64,000 nt of DNA from Neptunomonas sp. (GCF_016744175.1 NZ_JADGEV010000007.1:1-64000); one strand, 5' to 3'. Counted from the first letter of the stretch, positions 46,638 to 56,486 are shown. Program-made: numbers and translations. Notes: a model not told the origin generated them from the sequence alone.

Positions 46638-48020
46638 TCAACCCGTAGGCATATTATCTTTGATTAACCAAAGAATTTCCTCAGCTACAATAGCTGGCGC
46701 TGATAAACCTTCATCATTGCGTACAGATACGTAAACACCGGAACGCGTTCTATTCATTTTTAACTGATATTTACCGACATGCTCATAAGCGTTTGTATCA
46801 GCATTAAAACTCCCTTTCTTTTTATCTCCACCGAAGACATACACAACCCTACCTCCGATCCAAATCTTATAGCCTTTCTGATTTGCTGGATTACTAGGGT
46901 CTGCCAGAGCTTGCACCTCGCCTTCTTTAAGAACGGGAGCTTCAATATTACCTTTCGAGCTGTACTCTACGTCAGAGACGCTTTCCACACCTAAAGCAGA
47001 AGATATAACACTTGTATCAAGCTTAATTTCTTCTCTGTCAGAAAAGATCCATTCAAAGAAGCCCATACTTTTCTTACTTTCTACAGGCGTTGATGTAGTG
47101 TAAGTCATATACAACATGCCAATATTTTGATTCCGAGTCCCGATATCCAGACCCGCATTATCAACCGCTGTATTTAACATGTTCCATGAAAGATCAATTG
47201 GCACATCAATTTTCAGCACCGGGTTGCCACGTGAATCACGACCCAACAATGGGCGCTTAGCTTGCTTCTGCTGCATTGCCAGTAATGAGCGCTCTTCAGG
47301 CTTTACTGTTGCCTTACTCATGTAACGCAACATTTCAAACATCATGTCTGATTTATAGCCAACGTTTTGCGACGCACTTTCCCAATCCACATCGGCAACT
47401 GTTTGCTCTTCAGGGAACTGAACGTGCTTCATCTCTATAGAAGTACGCTGAAAATTTTCAGGGTCCGGACGCAAGCTAATTTGTAATTTGTTACGAGAGC
47501 CTCCCGGAATGTCTTGAAGCGTTAAGTGCTTAATCCAACGATCCATGAAATTATATTCAGGTCCGTTTAACAAAATCCAATCACTTTCAATCAAACCCTG
47601 CCGAGCATCAGCGCTTGCAATTTGAACACCGTTAAACTTCATGAAATCCAGTGTTTTTTCCCAAACAGCGGCAATCGGTTCATCAACAACAATAATTTTT
47701 TGATCACCGACCTTCCTGAAATTAACAGCATCACTTCCTGTGTCCGCATAGAAAAACTCAGGGCGCGGCACTTCAAAACCAGAAGTACGAACCGAAGCCG
47801 TTTGCCCTACAGAAGGTATTACAAATTGATCCTGTGTATGCTTAACCTGAATATGAGATGGGATTTTCAGCTCTTTACCAACAGCTGCTTTCTCATACTC
47901 TTGGTTTCGGTCTTTAAAAACACCATGTTCACCATAAATTGGATTTTTGCCAATTATGCTACATCCGCTGGTTGCAACCAGCCCAACCAAAATTGCATAT
48001 GAAAGCAACCGTGTATTCAT
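46638..48020 (-). CDS. bamC: outer-membrane assembly lipoprotein BamC
   Basis: BamC is an accessory lipoprotein of the BAM complex that inserts beta-barrels into the outer membrane. The 460-residue protein has a lipoprotein signal with Cys at about residue 20 (TSGCSIIG), an unstructured N-terminal stretch (the part that binds BamD), and two helix-grip domains: around VDEPIAAVWEKTLDFM and around VPIDLSWNMLNTAVDNAGLD. It is more than 100 residues longer than the E. coli protein, with the extra length between and after the grip domains. It follows dapA by 10 bases, the usual arrangement. Confidence 0.92.
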   Translation of the reverse strand: MNTRLLSYAILVGLVATSGCSIIGKNPIYGEHGVFKDRNQEYEKAAVGKELKIPSHIQVKHTQDQFVIPSVGQTASVRTSGFEVPRPEFFYADTGSDAVNFRKVGDQKIIVVDEPIAAVWEKTLDFMKFNGVQIASADARQGLIESDWILLNGPEYNFMDRWIKHLTLQDIPGGSRNKLQISLRPDPENFQRTSIEMKHVQFPEEQTVADVDWESASQNVGYKSDMMFEMLRYMSKATVKPEERSLLAMQQKQAKRPLLGRDSRGNPVLKIDVPIDLSWNMLNTAVDNAGLDIGTRNQNIGMLYMTYTTSTPVESKKSMGFFEWIFSDREEIKLDTSVISSALGVESVSDVEYSSKGNIEAPVLKEGEVQALADPSNPANQKGYKIWIGGRVVYVFGGDKKKGSFNADTNAYEHVGKYQLKMNRTRSGVYVSVRNDEGLSAPAIVAEEILWLIKDNMPTG

Positions 48021-48030
48021 CAGTTATTCC

Positions 48031-48909
48031 TTACTTTGAGACGTTGCTATCAACAAGCGCTTGACGCACTACTGAATGGAATTCATCAGATAACACCGTC
48101 AAAGGTAGGCGAATACCCAAATCCATTAAGCCCATTTCATACATTGCCCATTTTACAGGAATCGGGTTTGCTTCAACAAAAAGCTTAGTATGCAATGGCA
48201 TCAAACGGGTTTGGAGCGCACGCGCTTCATCTGCTTTGCCCTGCAAGCCTAATTTGCACATTTCAGCCATTTCTGCAGGAGCAACATTTGCTGTAACAGA
48301 AATATTTCCTTGCCCACCAGCAATAATCATTTCGATGGCTGTAGGATCGTCACCAGAATATATAGCAAACCCTTCAGGTGCTTTTTTAATTAAATCTTTC
48401 GCTCGTTCTAAATCACCCGTTGCTTCTTTTATTCCAACGATATTTGGTATTTCTGCCAGGCGTAATACGGTGCTCGTCAACATATCGCACGCCGTACGCC
48501 CAGGTACGTTATAGAGTATTTGCGCAATATCTACCGCTTCAGCAATCGCTTTATAATGCTGATATAAACCTTCTTGAGTTGGTTTGTTGTAATAAGGAGT
48601 AACTAACAAACAAGCATCTACTCCAGCACCTTTTGCTTCTCTTGTTAACTGAATAGCTTCAGCTGTAGAGTTAGCACCGGTACCGGCTATAACAGGGATA
48701 CGGCCATTAACACGTTTTACAACACGTTTGATTACCGCACAATGTTCTTCACAATTAAGTGTTGCAGACTCACCTGTTGTGCCAACTGCCACAATAGAGT
48801 CCGTGCCGTTTTCCAAATGAAAATCTACAACTTTATCAAGACCAACCCAGTCGATCTCTCCGCTGTCTTTCATTGGAGTCACTAGCGCCACAATGCTGCC
48901 GGTAATCAT
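48031..48909 (-). CDS. dapA: 4-hydroxy-tetrahydrodipicolinate synthase
   Basis: DapA condenses pyruvate with aspartate semialdehyde in the lysine/diaminopimelate pathway. The 292-residue TIM barrel has [10 protein letters not shown] (about residue 43), the Tyr in [12 protein letters not shown] (about 133) and the Schiff-base Lys in [14 protein letters not shown] (about 161). GGAGAG precedes the ATG. It is followed by bamC in the order common in gammaproteobacteria and divergent from bcp. Confidence 0.97.
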   Translation of the reverse strand: MITGSIVALVTPMKDSGEIDWVGLDKVVDFHLENGTDSIVAVGTTGESATLNCEEHCAVIKRVVKRVNGRIPVIAGTGANSTAEAIQLTREAKGAGVDACLLVTPYYNKPTQEGLYQHYKAIAEAVDIAQILYNVPGRTACDMLTSTVLRLAEIPNIVGIKEATGDLERAKDLIKKAPEGFAIYSGDDPTAIEMIIAGGQGNISVTANVAPAEMAEMCKLGLQGKADEARALQTRLMPLHTKLFVEANPIPVKWAMYEMGLMDLGIRLPLTVLSDEFHSVVRQALVDSNVSK

Positions 48910-49063
48910 TTCACTCTCCGTTAACTAAGGCTTGGTATGTTGTATTTATCTACACACATCCAAAACCTGATCTGATATCGTATAAGGCTCAATATTCTAT
49001 ACGAAATAAAGTACATAAGCGTAGTAGCCACGCCGCTTTTTTGTAAATACAGGTGAAAGAATA

Positions 49064-49531
49064 ATGCCAAACATAGTTGTAGGACAGTTAGTACCAAACT
49101 TCACAGCATCTGCGACCAGCGAAACTACCCTTTCGTTATCTGAATTACAGGGTAAAAACTTAATAATTTACTTCTACCCAAAGGATAATACACCGGGTTG
49201 TACCACAGAAGGGCAGAATTTCAGAGACCTTTATAATGAATTCAAAGATACTAACACTGAAATTATAGGAGTAAGCCGCGACAGCATGCGGACACATGAA
49301 AACTATAAAGCTAAACACAGCTTCCCTTTTGAGTTAATCAGTGACCCTGACGAGGCCCTGTGTAACCACTTTGATGTTATCAAATTGAAAAAGCTTTACG
49401 GAAAAGAGTATATGGGTATTGAACGCAGTACTTTCCTCATAGATTCAGAAGGAATACTGCGACAAGAATGGCGTAAAGTTAAGGTTAAAGGGCATGTTGA
49501 CGAAGTCCTTATTGCCGCCAAAAGCATCTAA
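49064..49531 (+). CDS. bcp: thioredoxin-dependent peroxiredoxin Bcp
   Basis: This 155-residue PrxQ-type enzyme reduces hydrogen and organic peroxides. The peroxidatic Cys is in YPKDNTPGCTTEGQNFRDL (about residue 46). The resolving Cys found five residues later in E. coli Bcp is replaced (Gly-Gln), so this looks like the form that uses an external thiol or a distant Cys such as the one in EALCNHF. AGGTGAAAG precedes the ATG. It is divergent from dapA. Confidence 0.95.
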   Translation: MPNIVVGQLVPNFTASATSETTLSLSELQGKNLIIYFYPKDNTPGCTTEGQNFRDLYNEFKDTNTEIIGVSRDSMRTHENYKAKHSFPFELISDPDEALCNHFDVIKLKKLYGKEYMGIERSTFLIDSEGILRQEWRKVKVKGHVDEVLIAAKSI

Positions 49532-49555
49532 CCATGTAGACTTACATTTTCCATT

Positions 49556-49585
49556 GTAATGCTCGCTTCTTTTGACGAGCATTAC
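49556..49585. terminator. bcp/perM bidirectional terminator
   Basis: GTAATGCTCG (49556-49565) and CGAGCATTAC (49576-49585) form a ten-base-pair stem with a ten-base loop, between the bcp stop and the convergent perM end. The T-tract on each side is interrupted. Confidence 0.65.
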
Positions 49586-49608
49586 TTCTAATAAATCATT
49601 ATTGGACG

Positions 49609-50688
49609 CTAAGCAGGAATTTCTTCATGCGGTTCCTCATCCAACGGCCCCGGCCAAGCGTTCAAGATGGCTTTAACCAACGTAGCCAATGGTATCGCGA
49701 AGAACACCCCCCAAAACCCCCACAAAGTGCCAAAGATCAATACGGCAACAATAATTGAAATCGGATGTAAATTTACTGCCTCCGAAAACAATAGAGGAAC
49801 CAATACGTTGCCATCCAGCGCTTGAATGATGCCGTAGGCAATCATCAAGTACATAAATTCACCGCCCCAGCCCCATTGAAAAAAGGCAATCAACGCCACT
49901 GGCAAGGTCACTAGTGCCGCACCAATGTATGGAATGAGTACTGACAATCCAACAATGATTCCCAATAATGCCGCATAATTAATACCTAGCATCAGAAATG
50001 TCACGTAGGTCACAGTTCCCACGATCAAAATTTCAATAACTTTCCCCCTAATATAATTGGCAATTTGATCATCCATTTCTTGCCATACGGTTGTCATCAT
50101 CTGACGCTTTCTTGGAAGAAAATTGACCCACCAGCGCACTAGTGACCGCCCATCTTTGAGAAAGAAAAACACTAATATTGGCACTAACACTAGATACACC
50201 AATAGCGTCATAACGCCAGCTAAAGAGTTCAGAGAGAAAGTGAAAACCCATTGCCCCGCACTAGATAGCTCGCTAGACGCTAGCTGCATAACCTCTCTAA
50301 TTTGCGATTCTGATACCCATTGAGGATATTCTTGCGGAAGTACCAGCAGTAATGCCTGGACCTCTTGAACCATACCGGGTAGCTCTTGAAATAAATTTGA
50401 TAGCTGCTTCCAAGCCAAAGGGAATACGATCAAAGACAGTGCTAATAAAAAACTCAAAAAAGCCGTAAAAACAATTGCTACCGATAATAAGTGCGGGATC
50501 TTCTTTTTAACCAGTGTATCCACACCACCTTGCATCAAAAATGCAATGATTAGCCCAGCAAAAACAGGGGCTAAAGGCTTACCTAATGTTAAAATAATTA
50601 GAAGGAACGAACCGAGTAATAAAAATAAAAACAGAGCCTCTTCATCAGAGAAATATCGCTCTACCCATTTTGAGATAATTGCTCTCAT
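49609..50688 (-). CDS. perM: AI-2E family transporter (PerM-like)
   Basis: The 359-residue protein has seven to eight membrane segments and the AI-2E pattern, with PVFAGLIIAFLMQGGVDTLV near the start. The conserved LIPYIGAALVTLPVALIAF and GLSVLIPYIG appear in the second half, with LHPISIIVAVLIFGTLWGFWG near the end. Members move autoinducer-2 or, in other cases, Na+ or H+; the cargo here is not determined. It follows tusA by 26 bases on the same strand. The order bcp / perM-tusA / bepA is widely conserved in this group. Confidence 0.88.
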   Translation of the reverse strand: MRAIISKWVERYFSDEEALFLFLLLGSFLLIILTLGKPLAPVFAGLIIAFLMQGGVDTLVKKKIPHLLSVAIVFTAFLSFLLALSLIVFPLAWKQLSNLFQELPGMVQEVQALLLVLPQEYPQWVSESQIREVMQLASSELSSAGQWVFTFSLNSLAGVMTLLVYLVLVPILVFFFLKDGRSLVRWWVNFLPRKRQMMTTVWQEMDDQIANYIRGKVIEILIVGTVTYVTFLMLGINYAALLGIIVGLSVLIPYIGAALVTLPVALIAFFQWGWGGEFMYLMIAYGIIQALDGNVLVPLLFSEAVNLHPISIIVAVLIFGTLWGFWGVFFAIPLATLVKAILNAWPGPLDEEPHEEIPA

Positions 50689-50714
50689 AGTGTCTCTATC
50701 CAGTCAAAATTAAG

Positions 50715-50951
50715 TTATCCACGTCGAATCAGGTATATATATTCAGATTCACCAATGAACGAGTTTAGTAACTCATGGTCTGATTGGTCGGTAAAGGCTT
50801 TAAAATCCCTAACTGATCCAACATCCGTAGCAATCACTTTTAGTACTTGCCCAGAAGCAAGCTTGTTTAATGCCTGTTTTGCTTTAAGTAGCGGCAAAGG
50901 ACAATTTAATTCTCTAACGTCTAACGTTTGGTCAATCTCACTATCTTGCAT
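50715..50951 (-). CDS. tusA: TusA-family sulfurtransferase
   Basis: The 78-residue protein carries the CPxP motif, DVRELNCPLPLLKAKQAL, whose Cys accepts persulfide sulfur. In E. coli TusA passes sulfur from IscS toward TusBCD for 2-thiouridine in tRNA and also affects molybdenum cofactor. The end, LLNSFIGESEYIYLIRRG, matches the family. The ribosome-binding site before the ATG is weak. Since TusA-like proteins also serve other routes, the exact acceptor is unknown. Confidence 0.88.
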   Translation of the reverse strand: MQDSEIDQTLDVRELNCPLPLLKAKQALNKLASGQVLKVIATDVGSVRDFKAFTDQSDHELLNSFIGESEYIYLIRRG

Positions 50952-51071
50952 AAAGGCCCATATTTCAATAATTTACGACTAATTACTACCTTTAAAAGGT
51001 ATCACACATAGCAACGGGGGTAAGATAATGACATGCTTCACACGCCCTTGAAAGAGAACAGGAAGAACAGT

Positions 51072-52505
51072 ATGCGCTTTATGATAACTTTTTTATGTAC
51101 TGCAATCCTTATCACTGCGTCACCAGCACACGCCAACGATGAGCTGCCGATAATTGAAGATTCAACCTCAAGTATTATTTCTCTTAATAATGAGCATAAA
51201 CTAGGCCAAGCATGGGCACGTGTTTTGCGCGGTAGCGCTCCCCTTCTTAATGATCCAATCACCTATTCTTATTTGCATGACCTTTTATGGCAGCTCACTG
51301 CTCATAGTCAATTACAAGACAAGCGTTTGGAGCTCATTGTACTCGACAACGCAACACTCAATGCTTTTGCCGTCCCTGGCGGCATAGTTGGGATTCATGG
51401 CGGGTTAGTACTGTCTGCCGAAAAAGAAGACGAGCTTTCATCAGTCATCGCACATGAATTAGCCCATTTAAGCCAGCGTCACTTTGCCGCACAGTTAGAA
51501 GAGTCTCGCCGCAATAAACCTTTCACTCTAGCCACGATGCTCGCCAGCATTCTTATTGCCGCAGCCGACACACAAGCCGGCGTTGCCGCCCTGACTAGCT
51601 CGCTTGCAGCACAACAATCCTCACGGCTCGCATTTAGCCGTCGAAACGAGCAAGAAGCGGATCGAATCGGCATGCAAACTATGGCAGCCGCTGGTATTGA
51701 CCCATACGCAATGCCTCGCATGTTTTCACAAATGCAGAGATCTCTACGCTTTCAAGGCACTCGCCCCCCTGAATTTCTTTTAACACACCCCGTCACAGAA
51801 TCACGTATCGCTGACTCATTAAATCGAGCAAGCCAACTTCCGCCTAGCCCTGCTACACCAATATCATTAGACTTTGATTTAACTCGTACTCGTTTGAAAG
51901 TTCATTTTTCGAGCAACCCTCAAAAAGCTTTAAATCACTACCAAACTTCAGCAAAAGTCACAAAATCCCCATTAGATTATTATGGCCTCGCGGTCGCAGC
52001 TATTCGAATGAACCAGTTCAAACAAGCAGAAAAAGCATTAAAAAAACTTCCACCACAGTGGAAGGAACATCTCTTTGTGAAATTAACAAATGCAGAATTA
52101 CAAATAGCCGCCCAAGCGTGGATTACTGCCACTGATCAGCTAGAAAAACTCGCGAGTTTTTTCCCTGGTCATTATGCAGTAGAACAACTACTAGCAAAAG
52201 CTTACATGGGAGCTGAACGCCCTCAAGATACTGTAACGGTTCTCAACAAACTGATTAAAAATTATCCTACCGATATCAACGCATGGTACTTATTATCAGA
52301 AGCATTAGGCCAAGCTGGAAATACAACAGCAGTTCATCAGGCACGTGTTGAATACTTTTTACTAACGGGCCAGATAGACAGAGCATTGAAGCAAATCACT
52401 TTTGCAAGCAGAGAAAATGGCCTCACTTCATCAGATAAAGCAAGGCTAGTTCAATTAGAAATTGATACCAAAATAGTCAGAGAAGAAATGAAAATGGACT
52501 TTTAA
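51072..52505 (+). CDS. bepA: periplasmic M48 metalloprotease/chaperone BepA
   Basis: BepA promotes assembly or removal of outer-membrane proteins such as LptD. The 477-residue protein has a signal peptide with cleavage after AHA (about residue 23). The M48 zinc-protease domain has VIAHELAHLSQRH (HExxH) and the third ligand in RRNEQEADRIG. A C-terminal TPR part (about 300-470) follows. I start at the ATG at 51072, with AGGAAG upstream; an earlier start at 51033 would precede the signal peptide by 13 residues. It is divergent from tusA. Confidence 0.94.
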   Translation: MRFMITFLCTAILITASPAHANDELPIIEDSTSSIISLNNEHKLGQAWARVLRGSAPLLNDPITYSYLHDLLWQLTAHSQLQDKRLELIVLDNATLNAFAVPGGIVGIHGGLVLSAEKEDELSSVIAHELAHLSQRHFAAQLEESRRNKPFTLATMLASILIAAADTQAGVAALTSSLAAQQSSRLAFSRRNEQEADRIGMQTMAAAGIDPYAMPRMFSQMQRSLRFQGTRPPEFLLTHPVTESRIADSLNRASQLPPSPATPISLDFDLTRTRLKVHFSSNPQKALNHYQTSAKVTKSPLDYYGLAVAAIRMNQFKQAEKALKKLPPQWKEHLFVKLTNAELQIAAQAWITATDQLEKLASFFPGHYAVEQLLAKAYMGAERPQDTVTVLNKLIKNYPTDINAWYLLSEALGQAGNTTAVHQARVEYFLLTGQIDRALKQITFASRENGLTSSDKARLVQLEIDTKIVREEMKMDF

Positions 52506-52613
52506 TTCAGTTAATCCTTTTGCTCTTTCAGACTAGACTAAAGAAACATACTGTTATAAGAATTAATCGAGTAGCCTCAAATGTAATAATAAAAAGCTAG
52601 TGGTGCCCTAAGT

Positions 52614-53045
52614 ATGAGCTATTTAGAAAAGCATGGAGTCCCAAAAGTAGCGCTCAATTTCATCAATGAAGATCACGAAGAAGCTGCGCGCCTTACTTCT
52701 GAAATAAACCTGACCATTACTCAAATATATACAGGAGAAAGCAACAAAGGGTTAATTTCTCCTCTACTCGACAGACTCCTGCACCACAAGCGCTCACACT
52801 TTGACAAAGAAGAAGCGTCCATGCTCGAAGCACAGTTCCCGGGTTTTCCTCAACATAAGCAAGAACACAACCGCTTAATTCACGAACTAAACTCTTTAAT
52901 AAATCACTGGTCTCTCTATCAAGATATTCATTCATTAAAAACCTATATGAACGAAATATTTCCTCTGTGGCTTAAAACTCATACAGTGACCATGGATCAC
53001 GCTGTTGCTGCATTTATAAGCCCTAATAAGAGAAATGGATACTAG
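52614..53045 (+). CDS. hemerythrin domain protein (bacteriohemerythrin)
   Basis: This 143-residue four-helix protein has a full set of di-iron ligands: His in NEDHEEAARL, HxxxE in SHFDKEEASM, HxxxH in QHKQEHNRL and HxxxxD in KTHTVTMDHA. Bacteriohemerythrins bind oxygen, nitric oxide or iron, and often assist oxygen-consuming pathways or oxygen sensing. It stands alone, between bepA and a TetR gene. Confidence 0.9.
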   Translation: MSYLEKHGVPKVALNFINEDHEEAARLTSEINLTITQIYTGESNKGLISPLLDRLLHHKRSHFDKEEASMLEAQFPGFPQHKQEHNRLIHELNSLINHWSLYQDIHSLKTYMNEIFPLWLKTHTVTMDHAVAAFISPNKRNGY

Positions 53046-53110
53046 AAGTATCGGCCCATCCTTTGAATAGCGTCTCACAAACCGCAAACAAAACTGATAC
53101 ATTCATGTTG

Positions 53111-53653
53111 CTAAAGTACACGAGATAAAGCCGCTTCAATTACCTGCGAAGAAACAACCCGCCCTCCTGAAAGCGCTGGAATCAGTAAGGATTCTCTACA
53201 AATGGCAATGATCATCATAGAAGTCTCTTTAGTCGCTTCTTGCCTTTGAAGCAATTCAATACAGTCATCTTGTAATGCTTGATCAAACACAATACATAGC
53301 TGATAAGTATCATCATCAAGTTTATGCCGCTCGCCATAACACATTCGATAGACTGACAAATACTCTGGCACGGTAGCCAGTTGTCGGAAAGCCCCTATCA
53401 AGCGTTCAATAACCGACAAGTTATCATCACCCAGAATGACTTGTCGCTGCTGCTGAACCTCTGACAACAGCTCCTCTAGTAAAGCCAGCAATAACGCCTG
53501 CTTGGTTGGGAAATTGTTATACACCGTTGGTTTTGAAACACTGGCTGTTTGCACAACTAAGTCAATCGATGTGCCCTGATAGCCCGATGCAGCAAACAGC
53601 TGTCGTGCTGCATCAAGAATAACTTTTTTTTTGGAAGGACGACCACGCGCCAT
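53111..53653 (-). CDS. TetR-family regulator divergent from trpBA
   Basis: This 180-residue protein has the TetR helix-turn-helix (GYQGTSIDLVVQTASVSKPTVYNNF, positions about 20-45) and a helical ligand domain. Its gene and trpB start back to back across an 80-base gap, so it very probably controls trpBA. Control of trp genes by TetR is unusual; E. coli uses TrpR and attenuation. GAGG precedes the ATG. Its ligand is not known, but tryptophan, indole or serine would be natural candidates. Confidence 0.9.
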   Translation of the reverse strand: MARGRPSKKKVILDAARQLFAASGYQGTSIDLVVQTASVSKPTVYNNFPTKQALLLALLEELLSEVQQQRQVILGDDNLSVIERLIGAFRQLATVPEYLSVYRMCYGERHKLDDDTYQLCIVFDQALQDDCIELLQRQEATKETSMMIIAICRESLLIPALSGGRVVSSQVIEAALSRVL

Positions 53654-53736
53654 AAAAACCTCATTGACGCCAGTAAGATTTTTTATTATCTTTACCGAAC
53701 CGTTTAGTTAATAAATTAATGCATATAGGCACGATC

Positions 53737-54966
53737 ATGAATGATGAAGGACGCTTTGGTCAATACGGCGGGAGCTTTATCCCCGAAATACTCTATAGCA
53801 GCCAACAACAGCTGCTAAAAGCTTATCGCGAAGCTATGGCTGACACCTCCTTCGTTCAACAGGTGAAATCTGAAATGCAACATTTTTCAGGGCGCCCTAC
53901 CCCTTTAACCTATTGCGCCAACCTCACACAAAAAATTGGCGGTGCACAGATATATTTAAAACGTGAAGACCTAAACCATAGCGGCGCCCATAAAATGAAC
54001 AATGTCATAGGCCAAGGGCTACTCGCTAAGCGTATGGGAAAAACACGCGTTATCGCCGAAACAGGTGCAGGCCAACACGGTGTCGCCAGTGCACTGGTTG
54101 CCGCTCGTCTGGGATTAGAGTGCGTTGTTTATATGGGAGCACATGATATTGAACGCCAGTACCCCAATGTTTTCTGGATGAAACAGCTGGGTGCAACAGT
54201 GATACCTGTATCGACAGGAGCAGCCACACTTAAAGATGCGTTAGATGAAGCACTGCGCGACTGGTCTTCGAGTTATGAAGACACACACTATCTCATAGGC
54301 ACCAGCTGCGGCTGTGCACCTTATCCGGAAATGGTTGCAGGTTTTCAGTCTGTGATTGGAGAAGAAGTAAAAGAACAATCAATACAACAGTTTGGAAAGC
54401 ACCCCGAGCGGATCTATGCCTGTGTTGGCGGCGGCAGTAATGCTTGTGGCATTTTCTTGCCCTTCGTTGATACACAAACAGAACTTGTAGGTGTTGAAGC
54501 CGGCGGACGCAGTGGAAACCCTGGCGAGCACGCAATGCGCTTTAATACCGACCAAGCACGCTTTGGTATTGCTCAAGGTTTTGCAACACGCTTTCTGCAG
54601 GATGACGAAGGGCAACTACAGCCAACTCACTCTATATCCGCCGGACTTGATTACGTTGGCGTCTCTCCGATACTGGCTGATTTAGAGGAGCAAGGAAAGG
54701 TTCGTATGACCAGTGCTAATGATATAGAAGTCATCGAAGCCTTTAAGCTACTTACTCGTCACGAAGGAATAATTCCAGCCCTTGAATCCTCCCATGCTGT
54801 AGCTGGAGGGTTAAAAGAAGCAGCCACTATGTCTCCTGACGAGCACCTAGTCATCAACATTTCAGGGCGCGGTGACAAAGATATATTCAACATAGCCAAA
54901 GCATTGAAGGACGAACCGTTCAATGAATTTTTACACAGTTACTTGAAAGAAGAGGCCTCACAATGA
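53737..54966 (+). CDS. trpB: tryptophan synthase beta chain
   Basis: TrpB joins indole with serine to make tryptophan, using PLP. The 409-residue sequence keeps the cofactor Lys (LNHSGAHKMNNVIGQ), the Glu and His in ETGAGQHGVAS, GGGSNACG, the Asp in SISAGLDY and the SGRGDKD loop. The segment normally GPHPYP is CGCAPYP. I start at 53737 (GRFGQYGGSF follows soon after); an upstream ATG at 53719 adds six residues. It overlaps trpA by four bases. No other trp pathway gene lies in this window. Confidence 0.94.
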   Translation: MNDEGRFGQYGGSFIPEILYSSQQQLLKAYREAMADTSFVQQVKSEMQHFSGRPTPLTYCANLTQKIGGAQIYLKREDLNHSGAHKMNNVIGQGLLAKRMGKTRVIAETGAGQHGVASALVAARLGLECVVYMGAHDIERQYPNVFWMKQLGATVIPVSTGAATLKDALDEALRDWSSSYEDTHYLIGTSCGCAPYPEMVAGFQSVIGEEVKEQSIQQFGKHPERIYACVGGGSNACGIFLPFVDTQTELVGVEAGGRSGNPGEHAMRFNTDQARFGIAQGFATRFLQDDEGQLQPTHSISAGLDYVGVSPILADLEEQGKVRMTSANDIEVIEAFKLLTRHEGIIPALESSHAVAGGLKEAATMSPDEHLVINISGRGDKDIFNIAKALKDEPFNEFLHSYLKEEASQ

Positions 54967-55745
54967 ACAAACTAACCTCATTCATACAAGAACAAAGACA
55001 AACCAAGCCTCTTTTGATGATGACTCATGTTGTTTACGGGTACCCCAGCATAGAAAAAAGCCTCGAAATAATGCAGCTTATGCTTGAAAGTGGCGTAGAA
55101 ATTCTCGAAGTACAGTTCCCCTTCTCTGACCCTGTAGCAGACGGCCCGACCATCACCACTGCATGCCATCATGCACTGGAAAATCAACCTAAGTTATCTC
55201 AGTGTCTTAAAGATATAAAACAACTCGCGCAACGCTACTCACAAAGTCGCGTGCTATTAATGAGCTATTTAAATCCGTTGTTACAACCCGGTTTTGCATC
55301 ACTAGCACAGCAGATGGGAGATAACGTCATTGGCATAATCATACCTGACCTGCCCATTGATCATCACACCATGCTTGCACCTCTATGTAAGAAAGAAATT
55401 TCCCCGATATGGCTAATTACTCCTGACATGCAACAAGAGCGGATTAGAACAGTCATAAAGCACGCTCAAGGTATGCTTTACTGCGTAAGCCGTTCAGGTG
55501 TAACAGGACAGCAAGCACCTATCCAAGACGACACTAAAGCGCAGAATATCCAGAGCTATCTCAGCACGATTAGAAAGTTTACTTCGTTGCCATTAGCGGT
55601 AGGTTTTGGCATCAACACTGCCAGCGATATCCGCTCACTTAAAGGCCATGCAGATGTAGCGATTGTAGGTTCAGCCTTACTCAATGCATTCAACAAAGGA
55701 GGTTTAGAATCAGTTGCTGTTAAACTGCAAGAGTTACAACCCTAA
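54963..55745 (+). CDS. trpA: tryptophan synthase alpha chain
   Basis: TrpA splits indole-3-glycerol phosphate and passes indole to TrpB through a tunnel. The 260-residue barrel keeps the catalytic Glu (LEVQFPFSDPVADG, about residue 48) and Asp (about 59), the Tyr before SRSGVTGQQA, and the GFGI and GSALL phosphate-binding segments. Sequence is more divergent than usual elsewhere, as in MMTHVVYGYP near the start. Start ATG overlaps trpB (ATGA). The pair looks catalytically intact. Confidence 0.93.
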   Translation: MNKLTSFIQEQRQTKPLLMMTHVVYGYPSIEKSLEIMQLMLESGVEILEVQFPFSDPVADGPTITTACHHALENQPKLSQCLKDIKQLAQRYSQSRVLLMSYLNPLLQPGFASLAQQMGDNVIGIIIPDLPIDHHTMLAPLCKKEISPIWLITPDMQQERIRTVIKHAQGMLYCVSRSGVTGQQAPIQDDTKAQNIQSYLSTIRKFTSLPLAVGFGINTASDIRSLKGHADVAIVGSALLNAFNKGGLESVAVKLQELQP

Positions 55746-55765
55746 TTACTAATCGATGAGCCAAT

Positions 55766-55793
55766 ACTAAAGCTGCTTGAACGCAGCCTTAGT
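55766..55793 (+). terminator. hairpin after trpA
   Basis: ACTAA and GCTGC (55766-55770, 55772-55776) pair with GCAGC and TTAGT (55783-55787, 55789-55793) around one A/C mismatch, 20 bases after the trpA stop. No U-run follows, so termination would be partial. Confidence 0.45.
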
Positions 55794-55823
55794 GTTAGGA
55801 ATACTAAGCGCAACCTGCATCCC

Positions 55824-56486
55824 TTAAAGAAACTCTCGTAGTATCGGGTTTGGCTGATATAAAGGCGCTATAAGCTCCGACTTTTCATTAATCACAGCCA
55901 TCTCGTTAACGCGAATTAACTTCTCATGGACGCGTACTTTTCCATTACTCGGTAACGACCACTTTTGTCCTGCGACATTGACGATCTCTTTTCGCAACGC
56001 TTCAGAAATCAAAAGCGTAAACCCATCATACGACAGTCCCTTAGAGACCTTGCTATTGATATATTTATAATCAGGGTTAATAAGCTGATAGCCACAACCA
56101 AAATAAGGAACTAGAAAATTCTTAGTCACTAAAGCGGGATTTTTATAATAGCTCCAATACTTTTTAGGCACCGCAAGGTAAACCGCATTACTCCAATAGG
56201 GCTGTGATTTAACATTTGATAAATGCTCCACATAAAAACTCTTGCTGCCAAAGAAAACACCTTTGTAACTGGCGTTTTGAGGCCCTATATTAATCTTACC
56301 TACCTTATGTTTTTCCCATGATTTTTTTACTACTTTTAGGAATGAATTATTTAAATAAACTGGAAACATAACGTGATCAATCACAAGCTCTCTCTTTACT
56401 TCTTCCGCTGCATGACTCCCTGTAGTGGACAAGAAAAAAACAAAAACACATACAAAGATCACAACACTCCTCAAACAACGGCCCAT
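55824..56486 (-). CDS. exported hypothetical protein
   Basis: The 220-residue protein has a clear signal peptide (SVVIFVCVFVFFLSTTG, cleavage near SHA). The mature part is rich in Tyr, Trp and Lys. Features include VMFPVYLNNSFLKVV near the start, a central YWSYYKNPALVTKNFL, and a Cys in VPYFGCGYQL. I do not recognise the family with confidence; the N-terminal half resembles proteins of the DUF5829 type. AGAGGTG precedes the ATG. It is convergent with trpA and divergent from the thioesterase gene. Confidence 0.6.
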   Translation of the reverse strand: MGRCLRSVVIFVCVFVFFLSTTGSHAAEEVKRELVIDHVMFPVYLNNSFLKVVKKSWEKHKVGKINIGPQNASYKGVFFGSKSFYVEHLSNVKSQPYWSNAVYLAVPKKYWSYYKNPALVTKNFLVPYFGCGYQLINPDYKYINSKVSKGLSYDGFTLLISEALRKEIVNVAGQKWSLPSNGKVRVHEKLIRVNEMAVINEKSELIAPLYQPNPILREFL

